Position numbers and translations under genes: made by a program. DNA of 64,000 bases from Gardnerella vaginalis (GTDB lineage Bacteria > Actinomycetota > Actinomycetes > Actinomycetales > Bifidobacteriaceae): positions 186,001 through 250,000 of the forward strand of contig NZ_JBETXJ010000002.1 in NCBI RefSeq assembly GCF_040427915.1. The letters are read 5' to 3'. Position 1 is the first letter of the stretch. The number at the start of each line of letters is the position of its first letter. Shown one piece after another: positions 53,752-63,835 of the stretch. The notes beneath the pieces were generated by a model, which searched no databases, was not told the DNA's origin, and worked only from the letters and a program-made list of their open reading frames with translations.

Positions 53752-54717
53752 CTACTTGTCTTTGACTATAAGCGCAAGCAATCGTCCTTCATGTGATTTT
53801 CCAGCAAGACCCGCGCGTCTATGAGAATACCAGAGTGGATTTTCCAACGTACACATTGGGTTTTGCAACGCCTGAAGGCGACTTTTCAGCGTTCCACCTT
53901 CGCGATCAACATCGCAAACTGTACTCAATTCTTCGTCTTCTGCCAAATATTGAGTTGCGGCTGTAACTCGCGGCAAAGCATCAACAATATTTGCAACTCC
54001 TGCGAGCGCTAAATCAATGCGGGCAGCTTCAGCAATATCAATTCCCACTCCACCAAAACGCGTTTGTGTTATAGTTTGTGGATATCTGCGTTCAAAGTCG
54101 CTAGCTATTTCTTCGCCAACTTCATAGCAATCGCCACAAATGCATGGTCCAAGAACAGCTGTTATATTCGAGCGTTCGGCTCCTTTTTCACACATTGCTT
54201 CAATAGTAGAATCAAGTACTCCAGACATTAAGCCTTTTCGTCCGCAATGCGCTGCAGCTATTACTCCAGATTCACTATCGGCAAGTAAAACTGGTAGGCA
54301 ATCTGCAGCAAACATTCCTAAAGCGAGTGAGCATGCTGTTGAAACTTGCGCATCAGCCTCAATTCGCACTTTGGAATCTGCAAAACCCGTTGCATCAAAA
54401 CCGTACGGCGTGTTCCACGAATGGATTATTGTATCTGCATCAAATACGTTCCTGCCGTGTACCTGGCTAACAAGACACAAGTCGGCTTTAAGAGTGTTTT
54501 GCAAAGCGGAACGGTTGCTAAACACAGCTTTAGCATCGTCGCCAGCTTTGCCACCTAGGTTAAGCGACGCAAAATCACATTCGGAAATTCCACCTAATCG
54601 TGTTGTAAAAACGGCGTGAGCGCGCGATCCCAATGGCACTGGAATTGTGACTGGAATTGGCAATCCATGCTCGTCTTCGTGAGCAAGTGGCATTCCTGCT
54701 ACGCTAGTTTCCTGCAT
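53752..54717 (-). CDS. pgeF: Peptidoglycan editing factor PgeF (laccase-domain protein)
   Basis: This is a 321-residue YfiH/DUF152 protein. It has VFTTRLGGISECDFASLNLG, the metal-site His in LVSQVHGRNVF, the Cys in ALGMFAADCLPVLLAD and the second His in GVIAAAHCGRKGLMSGVL. GPCICGDCYEVGEEIASDF and the late NPLWYSHRRAG complete the domain. The family acts on purine nucleosides and is proposed to correct peptidoglycan precursors. A later ATG with AGCAGGA upstream is an alternative start. Confidence 0.9.
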   Translation of the reverse strand: MQETSVAGMPLAHEDEHGLPIPVTIPVPLGSRAHAVFTTRLGGISECDFASLNLGGKAGDDAKAVFSNRSALQNTLKADLCLVSQVHGRNVFDADTIIHSWNTPYGFDATGFADSKVRIEADAQVSTACSLALGMFAADCLPVLLADSESGVIAAAHCGRKGLMSGVLDSTIEAMCEKGAERSNITAVLGPCICGDCYEVGEEIASDFERRYPQTITQTRFGGVGIDIAEAARIDLALAGVANIVDALPRVTAATQYLAEDEELSTVCDVDREGGTLKSRLQALQNPMCTLENPLWYSHRRAGLAGKSHEGRLLALIVKDK

Positions 54718-54770
54718 ATTATTCGCTTTCGTTTTGTTTTATTTGCCGTAAAAGTTATTTGCCGTAACAA

Positions 54771-55628
54771 TTAGCCCAAATAAGCTAATTCTTCATCGCT
54801 TAACTGCAAATCCGCAGCTTTTAGACTATCCAATATTGTAGCTGGCCTATGAGCGCCTGGAATAACAAAAACGTTATTTCCCTTAGCAAGCTCCCAAGCC
54901 AAAACAACCTGTTGATAGCTAACTTTATGAGCATCTGCCACTTTGCGGAATGGGTCAAAAAGATGCTCGTCGTATGGGTGGCGGAATCCTCCAAGAGGAC
55001 TCCAGCAAACAAACGCAATACCAAGCTTCTTGCAATACTGCAACGTGTCTTCGTTTTCTAAATGCACTGGCGAATACTGGTTTTGTACAGCCACAAGCTT
55101 TTCTCCCAGAATCCCGCGCGCAATGTCAATCTGCTCAACAGATGCGTTAGAAATACCGATTTCGCGCGCAACTCCTTCATCAAGCAACTGTTGCATTGCT
55201 TCAATCGATTCGTTATACGGCACTTCTGGATCTGGCCTGTGGAAGTAAAGCAAATCAATCGTATCTACGCCAAGAGCCATTGCCGACTCTTTAGCGTGAG
55301 CAATCAAATGCTCTGGCTTACCATCTTTACCCCATGTTGGCTTTCCATCTGTAAAGTTGCGGAAGTGACCGACTTTTGTTGCGACTAAAATAGAAGACTT
55401 GTCGCCTTTCCAACTTTCTAAAGCCTCGCGAACAAGCTTTTCTCCAGTTTGTTCCTCGCCGCCAGAACAATAGTATGCCCATGCTGTATCGATATGAGTG
55501 CATCCAGCATCAAGAGCTGCATTAATAGTGTCAATACCCATATCGTGTCCAAGATTGTTTTCAATCGTCAATGGCATTTCACCAAAACCAATAGCAGTGG
55601 TTTTAAATGACCCTAAAGTGCGATCCAT
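54771..55628 (-). CDS. Aldo/keto reductase
   Basis: This is a 285-residue NADPH-dependent oxidoreductase with the family tetrad: Asp and Tyr in CTHIDTAWAYYCSGG, Lys in ILVATKVGHF and His in LLYFHRPDPEVPY. EIGISNASVEQID and VFVIPGAHRPATI follow. The AWAYYCSGG loop marks a subgroup close to YajO/Tas-like enzymes. Substrate is unknown. It lies downstream of pnp on the same strand, separated by a hairpin. Confidence 0.88.
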   Translation of the reverse strand: MDRTLGSFKTTAIGFGEMPLTIENNLGHDMGIDTINAALDAGCTHIDTAWAYYCSGGEEQTGEKLVREALESWKGDKSSILVATKVGHFRNFTDGKPTWGKDGKPEHLIAHAKESAMALGVDTIDLLYFHRPDPEVPYNESIEAMQQLLDEGVAREIGISNASVEQIDIARGILGEKLVAVQNQYSPVHLENEDTLQYCKKLGIAFVCWSPLGGFRHPYDEHLFDPFRKVADAHKVSYQQVVLAWELAKGNNVFVIPGAHRPATILDSLKAADLQLSDEELAYLG

Positions 55629-55659
55629 AATAATATTTCCCTTATTTTAAGCCGTTTTA

Positions 55660-55696
55660 AAATGCCCCCAAGTGCAAAAGCTACTTGAAGGCATTT
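55660..55696. terminator. Hairpin between pnp and the aldo/keto reductase
   Basis: AAATGCC (55660-55666) pairs with GGCATTT (55690-55696), with an inner AAGT/ACTT. T-rich sequence follows on the plus strand; on the minus strand the tail is TTAAAAC, so termination there may be weak. Confidence 0.5.
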
Positions 55697-55754
55697 AGAA
55701 TTATTTTTATTTTATGCGACTACGCTTTTGTGCGTTCATCTATTTGACTTAAGA

Positions 55755-58499
55755 TTAATCCTCGTCAAATGGGTCAAAATCGCGACGGATCCTACGACGA
55801 GGACGCTCAGAACGCTCTTCGCGAGATGCGCGATACTCATCATAGTGATCGTCATCAGCTGCGTAACGTGGGTTACGGTCGTTTCCATGACGATCGGAAT
55901 TGCGACGAGCAGACCTATCTTCATGACGATCATCGCGATTATCCCTGCGATCATCCCTATCATCATAACGATCTTCACGCGGAGCACGGCGGCGAGGACG
56001 ATCTTCAAAATCGTTGTCATCGTAACGATTATCCCTGCGATCATCCCTTCTGGAAGAACGATCCTCATAACGGTCAGAACGATCGCTTCTATCGTTTCGA
56101 TCATTCCTATCGTCATAACGCGAATCGCGATCATCACGAACATTACGACGACGAGGACGATCATCCCTATCGCCCCTATCATCCCTATCGTCACGTGGAG
56201 CGCGTCGGCGATCGCTTCTGCGATCATCCCTATCATCGCGATCTTCACGAGGAGCGCGACCACGGTTTTCGCGAGGCGCTGGAGCAGAAGATTCCTGATT
56301 CTCAAAACCTGGAATAGCCAAAGAAATCTTACCGCGTTCATCCACGCTTTGTACGATTACTTCTACGTTATCGCCTTCCTTAAGCACATCTTCGACGGTA
56401 TCAATGCGCTCACCATTAGCAAGGTTACGAATCTGAGAAATATGCAACAAGCCGTCACTTCCAGGAGTCAAGTTTACGAAAGCACCAAAGCTTGTTGTCT
56501 TAACAACCTTACCAGTGAAAGTTTCACCAGCTTTTGGAATACGAGGATTTGCAATAGAATCAATGATTTCCTTCGCCTTCTGAGCAGCTTCACCACCTTC
56601 GGAAGAAATATAAACAGTACCGTCATCTTCAATAGCAATCTCGGCACCAGTTTCTTCCTGAATTTGGTTAATCATCTTGCCCTTAGGACCAATAACTTCA
56701 CCAATCTTGTCTACAGGAATCGTAGTTGTGATAATGCGTGGAGCAAATGGGCTCATCTCAGCTGGGCAATCAATGCACTCGTTAATAACTTCAAGAATCG
56801 TTGCACGAGCTTCGTGAGCCTGCTGCAAAGCGGCAGCCAAAATATCAGCTGGAATACCATCAAGCTTAGTATCAAGCTGCAAAGCAGTGATGAACTCGGA
56901 AGTACCAGCAACCTTGAAGTCCATATCTCCGAAAGCATCTTCTGCACCGAGAATATCGGTCAAAGTCTTGAAGATATGCTTTCCATCAACATCTCCAGAA
57001 ACCAAGCCCATAGCAATACCAGCAACTGGAGCCTTCAAAGGCACACCAGCGGCGAGCAAAGAAAGCGTAGAAGCGCAAACGGAACCCATAGAAGTGGAAC
57101 CGTTAGAACCAATAGCCTCAGATACCTGACGAATAGCGTATGGGAACTCTTCGCGACTTGGCAAAACCGGCACCAAAGCCTTCTCTGCTAAAGCACCGTG
57201 ACCGATTTCACGACGCTTAGGGGACCCAACGCGACCAGTTTCACCAGTGGAATATGGAGGCATTTCGTAATTGTGCATATAACGCTTAGTTTGCGGACCA
57301 GAAAGTGCATCTACCTGCTGTTCCATCTTAAGCATATTCAAAGTAGTTACGCCCAAAATCTGGGTTTCACCACGCTGGAAGAGCGCAGAACCATGAACGC
57401 GAGGAACAATATCAACCTCGGCAGAAAGCGTACGAATATCGCGCAAACCGCGTCCATCAATACGATAATCTTCCGTCAAAATACGACGACGAACAATCTG
57501 GCGCTGCAACTCCTTAAAGGCGTTACCAAGCTCCTTTTCCTTCTCCTCATCGTCCATATCGGTAAACTCTTCAGCGATTGCAGCACGCACGCCTTCCTTA
57601 ATCTCCGCAATACGGTCTTGGCGTGGAAGCTTTTCAGCAATAGAAAGAGCCTCGTTCAAATCAGCATGAGCAATCTCATCGATTCTGGCATAAAGTTCGT
57701 CAGTGTACTCTGGGAAGAGTTGGAATTCCTTGGTTTCTTTAGCAGCAATACGCTTCAACTCGTTCTGAGCGTCGCAAATAACCTTAATAAACGGCTTTGC
57801 GGCTTCCAAACCACCTGCTACGACTTCCTCATCTGGCTTGATTTGACCCTCATTGTAAATCAAATTCCAAGCGTTCTTACCAGCACCAGCTTCGATCATT
57901 GCAATAGCAACATCGCCATTTTCAATAACACGACCAGCGACAACAATCTCAAATACTGCACGCTCGCGCTCACTCCAACGTGGGAAAGCAACCCACTGAC
58001 CATCAATCAAAGCCAAGCGCACACCGGAAACTGGGCCTTCAAATGGCAATCCAGAAATCATAGTAGATGCAGATGCAGCATTCAAAGCAATAACATCGTA
58101 TGCATCATCTGGATTAATCGCCAAAATCGTTTCCACAACCTGCACTTCGTTACGCAAAGTGTGTGGGAACAATGGGCGCAATGGGCGATCGATAATACGG
58201 CACGCAAGCGTTGCTTCGTTAGAAGGACGGCCTTCACGACGGAAGAAAGATCCTGGAATCTTTCCAGCAGCATACATTTTTTCTTCCACATCAACAGTTA
58301 ATGGGAAGAAGTCGTAATTTTCCTTTGGACTAGATCCTGCAGTCGTCGTAGACAAAATCATGGAATCATCATCCAAATATGCGGCAACAGCACCGTCTGC
58401 TTGCTGAGCAAGGCGACCAGTTTCAAAGCGTAGCGTACGCTTTCCAAATGAACCATTATCAATAACGGCTTCTACAGCCTTAATTTCGGGACCCTCCAC
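55755..58499 (-). CDS. pnp: Polyribonucleotide nucleotidyltransferase
   Basis: PNPase degrades RNA 3'-to-5' with phosphate. The 914-residue protein has two RNase PH domains ([34 protein letters not shown] and [15 protein letters not shown]), a KH domain ([25 protein letters not shown]) and an S1 domain ([22 protein letters not shown]). Length is about 170 residues more than E. coli. The excess is an Arg/Asp-rich disordered tail after about residue 750 with RDDRDDR repeats. The start is GTG with AAGGAGG upstream. Confidence 0.97.
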   Translation of the reverse strand: MEGPEIKAVEAVIDNGSFGKRTLRFETGRLAQQADGAVAAYLDDDSMILSTTTAGSSPKENYDFFPLTVDVEEKMYAAGKIPGSFFRREGRPSNEATLACRIIDRPLRPLFPHTLRNEVQVVETILAINPDDAYDVIALNAASASTMISGLPFEGPVSGVRLALIDGQWVAFPRWSERERAVFEIVVAGRVIENGDVAIAMIEAGAGKNAWNLIYNEGQIKPDEEVVAGGLEAAKPFIKVICDAQNELKRIAAKETKEFQLFPEYTDELYARIDEIAHADLNEALSIAEKLPRQDRIAEIKEGVRAAIAEEFTDMDDEEKEKELGNAFKELQRQIVRRRILTEDYRIDGRGLRDIRTLSAEVDIVPRVHGSALFQRGETQILGVTTLNMLKMEQQVDALSGPQTKRYMHNYEMPPYSTGETGRVGSPKRREIGHGALAEKALVPVLPSREEFPYAIRQVSEAIGSNGSTSMGSVCASTLSLLAAGVPLKAPVAGIAMGLVSGDVDGKHIFKTLTDILGAEDAFGDMDFKVAGTSEFITALQLDTKLDGIPADILAAALQQAHEARATILEVINECIDCPAEMSPFAPRIITTTIPVDKIGEVIGPKGKMINQIQEETGAEIAIEDDGTVYISSEGGEAAQKAKEIIDSIANPRIPKAGETFTGKVVKTTSFGAFVNLTPGSDGLLHISQIRNLANGERIDTVEDVLKEGDNVEVIVQSVDERGKISLAIPGFENQESSAPAPRENRGRAPREDRDDRDDRRSDRRRAPRDDRDDRGDRDDRPRRRNVRDDRDSRYDDRNDRNDRSDRSDRYEDRSSRRDDRRDNRYDDNDFEDRPRRRAPREDRYDDRDDRRDNRDDRHEDRSARRNSDRHGNDRNPRYAADDDHYDEYRASREERSERPRRRIRRDFDPFDED

Positions 58500-58926
58500 G
58501 GGTTCCTCCTTTTCTTAACTTACCTAATCAACCAACATGCGTAATAACATTGACAACTTCGCTTTTGTTATTTGTTTACCTCTAACATCCACGCGAATTT
58601 TGCAAATTTGCATATGTCAATGTTTCATTTCGTAGTGTTTTTTGTTTCGGCTACTTCAATCATCCATATTCAATTATGCTTCTAAATCTTCAGTTATAAA
58701 TCTTATGAATCCTAAATTCTAAAATCCAAAAACAGAAGTCTCTACAATATTTTCTCTAGTTCTTTTCTATAACTTTACAAATTAGACACTATAAGTCTGT
58801 TTAAAACTGATAGATACTAATAGATTTAATTCAAGCTTTTTAATTCTACTTCAAACCCACTAAAACCGATAAACCTAATAAACCCGACAAATACACAATG
58901 AAAATATTCATCATGAAAATATAAAA
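58500..58926. other. AT-rich spacer between pnp and rpsO
   Basis: No gene is supported. A perfect palindrome TGCAAATTTGCA lies at 58601-58612, directly after a minus-strand TTGACA. I could not place a convincing -10 box. The rest is AT-rich without repeats. Confidence 0.45.
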
Positions 58927-58946
58927 GCCCGAGCTTATGCCCGGGC
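58927..58946 (-). terminator. rpsO terminator
   Basis: GCCCG (58927) pairs with CGGGC (58942-58946) and an inner GC extends it. On the minus strand TTTTAT follows. It begins nine bases after the rpsO stop. Confidence 0.85.
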
Positions 58947-58954
58947 AAAAAGAC

Positions 58955-59224
58955 TTATCGACGCAATCCGAGTCGATCAATCAAAGAACGATAACGGTTG
59001 ATGTCTACACGCTTCAAGTAATCAAGAAGACGACGACGATCACCAATCATGAGCATCATACCACGACGAGAGTGGTGATCATGCTTATGCTCCTTCAAGT
59101 GATCAGTAAGGTCAGCAATACGCTTGCTCAACAAAGCAACCTGGACCTCTGGGGAACCCGTGTCACCCTCATGTGTCGCGTATTCGTTGATGATGCTCTT
59201 CTTATCTTCAGCCGTCAATGCCAC
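58955..59224 (-). CDS. rpsO: 30S ribosomal protein S15
   Basis: S15 binds 16S rRNA early in 30S assembly. The 89-residue protein reads [21 protein letters not shown], then [52 protein letters not shown], and ends LIDRLGLRR. The start is GTG at 59224 with AAGGAGG five bases upstream; an ATG 78 bases earlier would add residues absent from the family. It precedes pnp on the same strand with a terminator between. Confidence 0.98.
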   Translation of the reverse strand: MALTAEDKKSIINEYATHEGDTGSPEVQVALLSKRIADLTDHLKEHKHDHHSRRGMMLMIGDRRRLLDYLKRVDINRYRSLIDRLGLRR

Positions 59225-59369
59225 GGCGTCCTCCTTAATATCACTGCGCGGTGCTGCAACCTTATGATGCAGCGCTCTCAATCCGCGGGCGTTACACGCC
59301 AAATGTTGATTCTACAACAACGTGTTAACAAGATTAATTCGATTGAATACTCTTAACCCTACCAATACC

Positions 59370-60050
59370 CTACTTCTCCAAACGTTTCTTAGCTTTGTTA
59401 GCAACATGAGCTTTATAAAGTCCAATAAATGTTGGCACAAGAGAAATCAGCAGAATCGCCACTATAACAAGCTCAAAATTCTTCTGAACAAAAGGAATAT
59501 TGCCGAAGAAATATCCGAGCATTGTAAAAAGCGACGACCATACCACTCCACCAAGAATCGAGAAAGGAGTAAAACGCGTCCAACGCATTCCAGAAATACC
59601 CGAAATAAAAGGCATAAAAGTTCGTATAAACGGGAAAAACCTACCAAAAAACACAGCGAGAGGACCCCATTTATCAATCATCTTCTCTGTTTTAGCAACG
59701 CGTTCTGGAGTCAATGCCTTAACTTTACCAGATTCAACAATTCTTCTGCCGAAAAAGTGTCCGATGAAATAATTGCACTGGTCGCCAACAATAGGTGCAA
59801 TCCACACAACCGCAAGCAAAAGCATAAGCGGAAGAGAACTTTTACCAGTTTGCGAATCTGGAGCAGCAAAGAATCCTGCTGCAAAAAGCAAAGAATCTCC
59901 AGGTAAAAATGGGAAAAACACAACACCTGTTTCAATAAAAATGATTAAGAATATTAATCCCAAAGCAGGAGCTGTACCCATAGCAATCCAACCAGCTATA
60001 GCTGAACGCGGGTCTTTAAGAAGATTAAGAATAAAATGAATAAATCCCAT
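59370..60050 (-). CDS. DedA-family membrane protein
   Basis: This is a 226-residue DedA/SNARE-associated protein, a family of lipid-carrier flippases and membrane homeostasis factors. Seen are GLIFLIIFIETGVVFFPFLPGDSLLFAAG, VGDQCNYFIGHFFGRR and the signature FGRFFPFIRTFMPFISGISGM. Four to five membrane segments are predicted. ATG at 60050 gives the family start; the extra 24 residues from an upstream ATG are not typical. The C-terminus is basic (AKKRLEK). Confidence 0.92.
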   Translation of the reverse strand: MGFIHFILNLLKDPRSAIAGWIAMGTAPALGLIFLIIFIETGVVFFPFLPGDSLLFAAGFFAAPDSQTGKSSLPLMLLLAVVWIAPIVGDQCNYFIGHFFGRRIVESGKVKALTPERVAKTEKMIDKWGPLAVFFGRFFPFIRTFMPFISGISGMRWTRFTPFSILGGVVWSSLFTMLGYFFGNIPFVQKNFELVIVAILLISLVPTFIGLYKAHVANKAKKRLEK

Positions 60051-60154
60051 AAGAATACCTAAAATCCTGTTTTGTAGTGCCGTGTTGCACTTGCTCTGCA
60101 CGCATTTTGCGCGGATTAACAATTATATTGCACGCTTTAGATTATAAGATTACG

Positions 60155-60240
60155 ATTTGAATCCCGACTTTGTTTCCTTTTTGAATCCCGACTTTGTTTC
60201 TCTAAAGACGATATTTGACTACAAAACCAGGAACACTCGC
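60155..60240 (+). repeat. Decayed family 1 repeat
   Basis: TTTGAATCCCGACTTTGTTTC occurs twice in tandem here (60155 and 60181), followed by GACTACAAAACCAGGAACACT, which matches the internal segment of arrays 1 and 2. An ATTCGAGATTTTTT at about 60278 resembles one end of family 3. The spacer 60051-60411 otherwise holds no gene. Confidence 0.6.
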
Positions 60241-60411
60241 GCACTTACCTTGCACACGCAACACAAACTAACGATTCGAGATTTTTTACAGACAATCAGG
60301 CGTTTTTCGCGTATATTTTATTTTGCTGGTAATGTAGTCATTGAGAATTTGATATTACAAATTTGATCTAGCTTTAAAGTGTTTAACGCGTTTAAAGGAG
60401 AGTGGCAAAAG

Positions 60412-61059
60412 ATGGATCAGCGTAAAGCAAACACTGATGCTAACGCAGATAAAACACTTGGATCACCTAACGAATTGGAATCTGAGCTATCGATAGCAGA
60501 TATTTCCAAACGTCACTCTAATCCTAAACGCTGGATACTCTACTTTGCAGTGCTTCTAGCAGCAATAGTCATTCCATATTGGATAGGTAGAACATTAGCC
60601 GTACAACACACTTCATGGGTTGTTCAACATTATTCTGGTTTAACACCACAAGGCGTTGTGTTTATATCATGGGTTACAACCGTTGCAACAGCTACAACAC
60701 TAGCAATGGCATTAATAGAGTCTAAAAAATGGCTGTGGAGATTCTTATTCGTTATTTTTCTAACGATTGAACAATTTATAAGCGGCTTATGCTTGCTAAG
60801 ACTGAGCTTTTGGTACTCAACATACGTCGTTTATGGGTCTGCAGCTGGACTGGCTAATGCAGCAAACCTTGGAATAATATCTGCAGGATTTGGCGTTGCT
60901 GTATACGCTGTTTTATTCGTAGGACTACTTGTAATAGTGCCTAAAACATCACGCTTAAATGTGCTGACTCGCAGCTGGGCATCATTAATAATGTTCTATA
61001 CTATTGAAGTCTTAGCGATTCTTGTGGTGATTTTTGGCGGATTTATGACAGCAATGTAG
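60412..61059 (+). CDS. Membrane protein of unknown function
   Basis: This is a 215-residue protein with a hydrophilic N-terminus (Asp/Lys/Ala) and about five hydrophobic segments, including WILYFAVLLAAIVIPYWIG, VVFISWVTTVATATTLAMALI, LFVIFLTIEQFISGLCLL, AVYAVLFVGLLVIVP and a final TIEVLAILVVIFGGFM. The family is not recognised. ATG at 60412 follows AAAGGAG by 12 bases; another in-frame ATG lies 33 bases earlier. It is read toward the tRNA-Ala gene. Confidence 0.7.
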   Translation: MDQRKANTDANADKTLGSPNELESELSIADISKRHSNPKRWILYFAVLLAAIVIPYWIGRTLAVQHTSWVVQHYSGLTPQGVVFISWVTTVATATTLAMALIESKKWLWRFLFVIFLTIEQFISGLCLLRLSFWYSTYVVYGSAAGLANAANLGIISAGFGVAVYAVLFVGLLVIVPKTSRLNVLTRSWASLIMFYTIEVLAILVVIFGGFMTAM

Positions 61060-61222
61060 CTTCCACATATGCATACTAAATGTGTGTACTATATGAAAAT
61101 ACAAATAAGCATTAGGCGCATTATTATTGACATTTAAACGTTTTTTGCAACACTCCATACTGGTTTAGCATTGTACTTTTACGCACCTTGTAGTACAGTG
61201 TGCAGAGTTGTTGTAGAACAAT

Positions 61223-61295
61223 GGGGCTATAGCTCAGTTGGTAGAGCGCTTCGTTCGCATCGAAGAGGTCGTGGTTTCGATTACCATTAGCTCCA
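61223..61295 (+). tRNA. tRNA-Ala (anticodon CGC)
   Basis: The 73-base cloverleaf is complete: acceptor GGGGCTA/TAGCTCC with the alanine identity pair G3-U70, D-arm GCTC/GAGC, anticodon stem CTTCG/CGAAG with loop TTCGCAT (CGC), T-loop TTCGATT and discriminator A. The 3' CCA is not encoded. It reads GCG codons. The T-stem begins with a G-U pair. Confidence 0.95.
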
Positions 61296-61298
61296 CTA

Positions 61299-61335
61299 AG
61301 CCCACTGCATTCATTCCACCGCAGTGGGCTTTTTC
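61299..61335 (+). terminator. tRNA-Ala terminator
   Basis: AGCCCACTGC (61299-61308) pairs perfectly with GCAGTGGGCT (61321-61330), followed by TTTTC. It is the clearest rho-independent terminator in the window. Confidence 0.92.
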
Positions 61336-61554
61336 TTTTCTTACTCACTGCTGCGTGATTTTCCTATTTAGCGTTGTGAGAGGGCTGGGTGTTTATGCTC
61401 TCGCGTTATGGCGCAATATTCCTTGCTTGGTGTTGCGCGAGGTTTGAGTATTTCTCTCCTCGCAAGTCCCGTCGCTACGCTCCTCTTTTATTGCTCGTAG
61501 AGAAATACATCAAACCTTCTGAATATCTAAAACTTTTGCGTATCTTTTATCACC

Positions 61555-61642
61555 GAGATTCTCGATTTTTCTTCTTCATTCGATGAATCACCATCAAAGA
61601 TGCTGAGGTTCATCTCATTCAGTGCAAAAAATCTCGAATCTC
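61555..61642 (-). repeat. Family 3 palindromic element (copy 2)
   Basis: An 88-base element inverted relative to the copy at 38948. Its ends are GAGATTCTCGATTTTT and AAAAATCTCGAATCTC. The inner stem is GATGAA/TTCATC where copy 1 has GCGAA/TTCGC. Nearby GAGGGCTGGGTG (61381) also occurs at 39070. The spacer 61336-61668 otherwise holds no supported gene. Confidence 0.8.
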
Positions 61643-61668
61643 CACCGCACCTAGTGAATCCTTAAACA

Positions 61669-63660
61669 TCAAATATCGCTATTATCAAATATATTTTCAA
61701 TTGAATCAATTAACAGATCCGCTTGGCTCATTATCTGCTTAACTCTATTGTCAACGTTTTTATTTTGCGACTTTATAGATCGCGCTAAATCCAACGTGTT
61801 GTCAAAAATATTTTCAATACTATCTTGACTAACAGCATAAGACTTAAATAAACCAGTCCACGATTTTAACGAATTAAAAACAAGTTCGCACGCATCTATT
61901 TTTACAATCTCGTTCTGATTTTTCTTAGCATTTTCAATAAAATTATGCAATTTCGTAATATAATCAAAATTTTGCGGCTTGGGTTGCCCTTCCGCATAAG
62001 ATGCAAAGCTTAAATACTCGCTTCCAACCGAATAATACATTGATGCCAACTCATAGTCTTTTGATTTAACACCTTCTAACGCTTCTTTAAACCATTCAGA
62101 CGCTGCTGTTATGCGAGTTTTTCTATTTGAATCACTAACTTCTTCCCCGTTTTCAACGCTATAGTACCAATATGCTTTGCCCACGGATAAGCACAACTCA
62201 TACCAATCTTCAGATTTTTTAAGCATGTTTTTATACTCATTGATCAATGCTGTAAAATCTTCTCTTTCATCAAGAGTCCACCGAAAATCTTCAATTTGAT
62301 GCACTAAAAGTCTGAGTATTGGTTGAATGGAAAGCGGCTGAATATTGGCATTAAAAAGTTTTATTTGCAATCGCATGGCTTGCTTAACATTTTGAATCAC
62401 CTGCTTAGAATCCATTGATTTTGCCGCTGTTCTCATGTAGTTTTTATATTTTTCAACATCACTTATTTTCTCTATAGCATTCTTGCTTCTTTTTTCATCA
62501 TTGTCACGAGCCACTCGCGCATAATCATTTTTTCGACTATTTATTTGACTATTTGATGTTAAAGAATGCAACGATGTTCCTATAAAAAAGCAGCCAATAA
62601 TCACCATTAGTATGCAGCAAATAATTTTGATTACAATATTTCGATGACTAATTCCACTACTCTTTTTATGACTATTTTTACGAATACTCCTACGACTACT
62701 CTTACGCCTATCGCGACGATTATTCTTATAATGATTTACACGCGACCTGATATTTTCTATACCCTCCACGTCGGAATCTAAATTGTCACCTAAATAATTT
62801 TCTAAGCAATCCTCTAACGACTGAGCAAATTCTTTACAATCCACATAACGCTCCAAAGGATTTTCTAACATGGCACGCATTAAAACAGCTTGAAGATTGT
62901 TAGCAAAACCACCATCTGCTAAGTCGAAGTTAGTAAAGTGCTTTGTAGCATCATAATGCCCTGAGTTTTCTGAGTTTCCTGAGTTTATAGTCTCGTTATT
63001 ATCAGAAAAACATTTACCCGTAAGAACAAACCACAATGTAGCACCAAGAGAATAAACATCAGTAAAAACGCCTATTTTAGATTCAGTCTTAAAAAGTTCT
63101 GGAGCAGCAAATCCACGAGTAGCAAAACGCGCATCTTGTTTAAATCTGCTTGGTTGCACCAATACACCATCTTTATTTTTAATTTCTAATGCAGATCCGA
63201 AATCAATTAAATAAACCTTTGAATCTGTACCAAGCATAATGTTAGATGGTTTTAAATCACAATAAACAATAGAAGGATTAAGTGAATGAAGATATTGCAA
63301 CAAGCCACATAATCGTATGCCTAAATTACACACTTCGGCAGGATTCATAACACCTTCTTGTAAAATCATTGATTTTAAAGAAAATCCGTCAACATAGTCG
63401 CGAACAGCGTATGCTCTGCCATTCTCCTCAAAAAAATCAACAATTCTAGGTATAGAAGGATGATTGCAATGATTTAAAACCTCAACTTCTGCACGCAAAG
63501 ATTGCAAAATCAAGGCTTTTTTATCGTCATCAGAATCAGTAGCAGTTTCTTTTACAGCCCACTGCTTATGAAGAACATTATCTACCGCAAGATAAACAGT
63601 AGATGTTCCTCCAGATCCAAGTTTTCCGAGAATCTGATATCTTCCACCCACACAAACCAT
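61669..63660 (-). CDS. Membrane serine/threonine protein kinase
   Basis: This is a 663-residue PknB-type kinase. The cytoplasmic kinase domain has GKLGSGGTSTVYLA, the Lys of WAVKE, the catalytic YCDLKPSN (Tyr-Cys in place of His-Arg, so a non-RD kinase), IDFGSAL and RGFAAPEL. An Arg/Lys/Ser-rich linker leads to one membrane helix (IVIKIICCILMVIIGCFFIG, near residue 350). The extracytoplasmic C-terminus is helical, perhaps TPR-like, with no PASTA repeats. The next gene upstream is murA, which fits an envelope-sensing role; this is inference. Confidence 0.9.
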   Translation of the reverse strand: MVCVGGRYQILGKLGSGGTSTVYLAVDNVLHKQWAVKETATDSDDDKKALILQSLRAEVEVLNHCNHPSIPRIVDFFEENGRAYAVRDYVDGFSLKSMILQEGVMNPAEVCNLGIRLCGLLQYLHSLNPSIVYCDLKPSNIMLGTDSKVYLIDFGSALEIKNKDGVLVQPSRFKQDARFATRGFAAPELFKTESKIGVFTDVYSLGATLWFVLTGKCFSDNNETINSGNSENSGHYDATKHFTNFDLADGGFANNLQAVLMRAMLENPLERYVDCKEFAQSLEDCLENYLGDNLDSDVEGIENIRSRVNHYKNNRRDRRKSSRRSIRKNSHKKSSGISHRNIVIKIICCILMVIIGCFFIGTSLHSLTSNSQINSRKNDYARVARDNDEKRSKNAIEKISDVEKYKNYMRTAAKSMDSKQVIQNVKQAMRLQIKLFNANIQPLSIQPILRLLVHQIEDFRWTLDEREDFTALINEYKNMLKKSEDWYELCLSVGKAYWYYSVENGEEVSDSNRKTRITAASEWFKEALEGVKSKDYELASMYYSVGSEYLSFASYAEGQPKPQNFDYITKLHNFIENAKKNQNEIVKIDACELVFNSLKSWTGLFKSYAVSQDSIENIFDNTLDLARSIKSQNKNVDNRVKQIMSQADLLIDSIENIFDNSDI

Positions 63661-63835
63661 ATTTGCCGCACTTTCATAAAATCAAAATGACAATAATCCT
63701 GTGCTGCAAACTTTATAGACTAATTTGCGTATTGAAAATACTTACAGAACAATGTGTACCAAAGCCATCAAAACCCTAGAAAAATAAGGGAAAAGTTATC
63801 CACATTGCTCAAATTGCACAAATTACTCAAATAAC

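Noticed and set aside
55728-58301. Long plus-strand open frames opposite pnp
   Set aside because: They lie antisense to a complete, well-conserved PNPase and have low-complexity Ile/Thr-rich or Asn-rich translations produced by the codon bias of the real gene.
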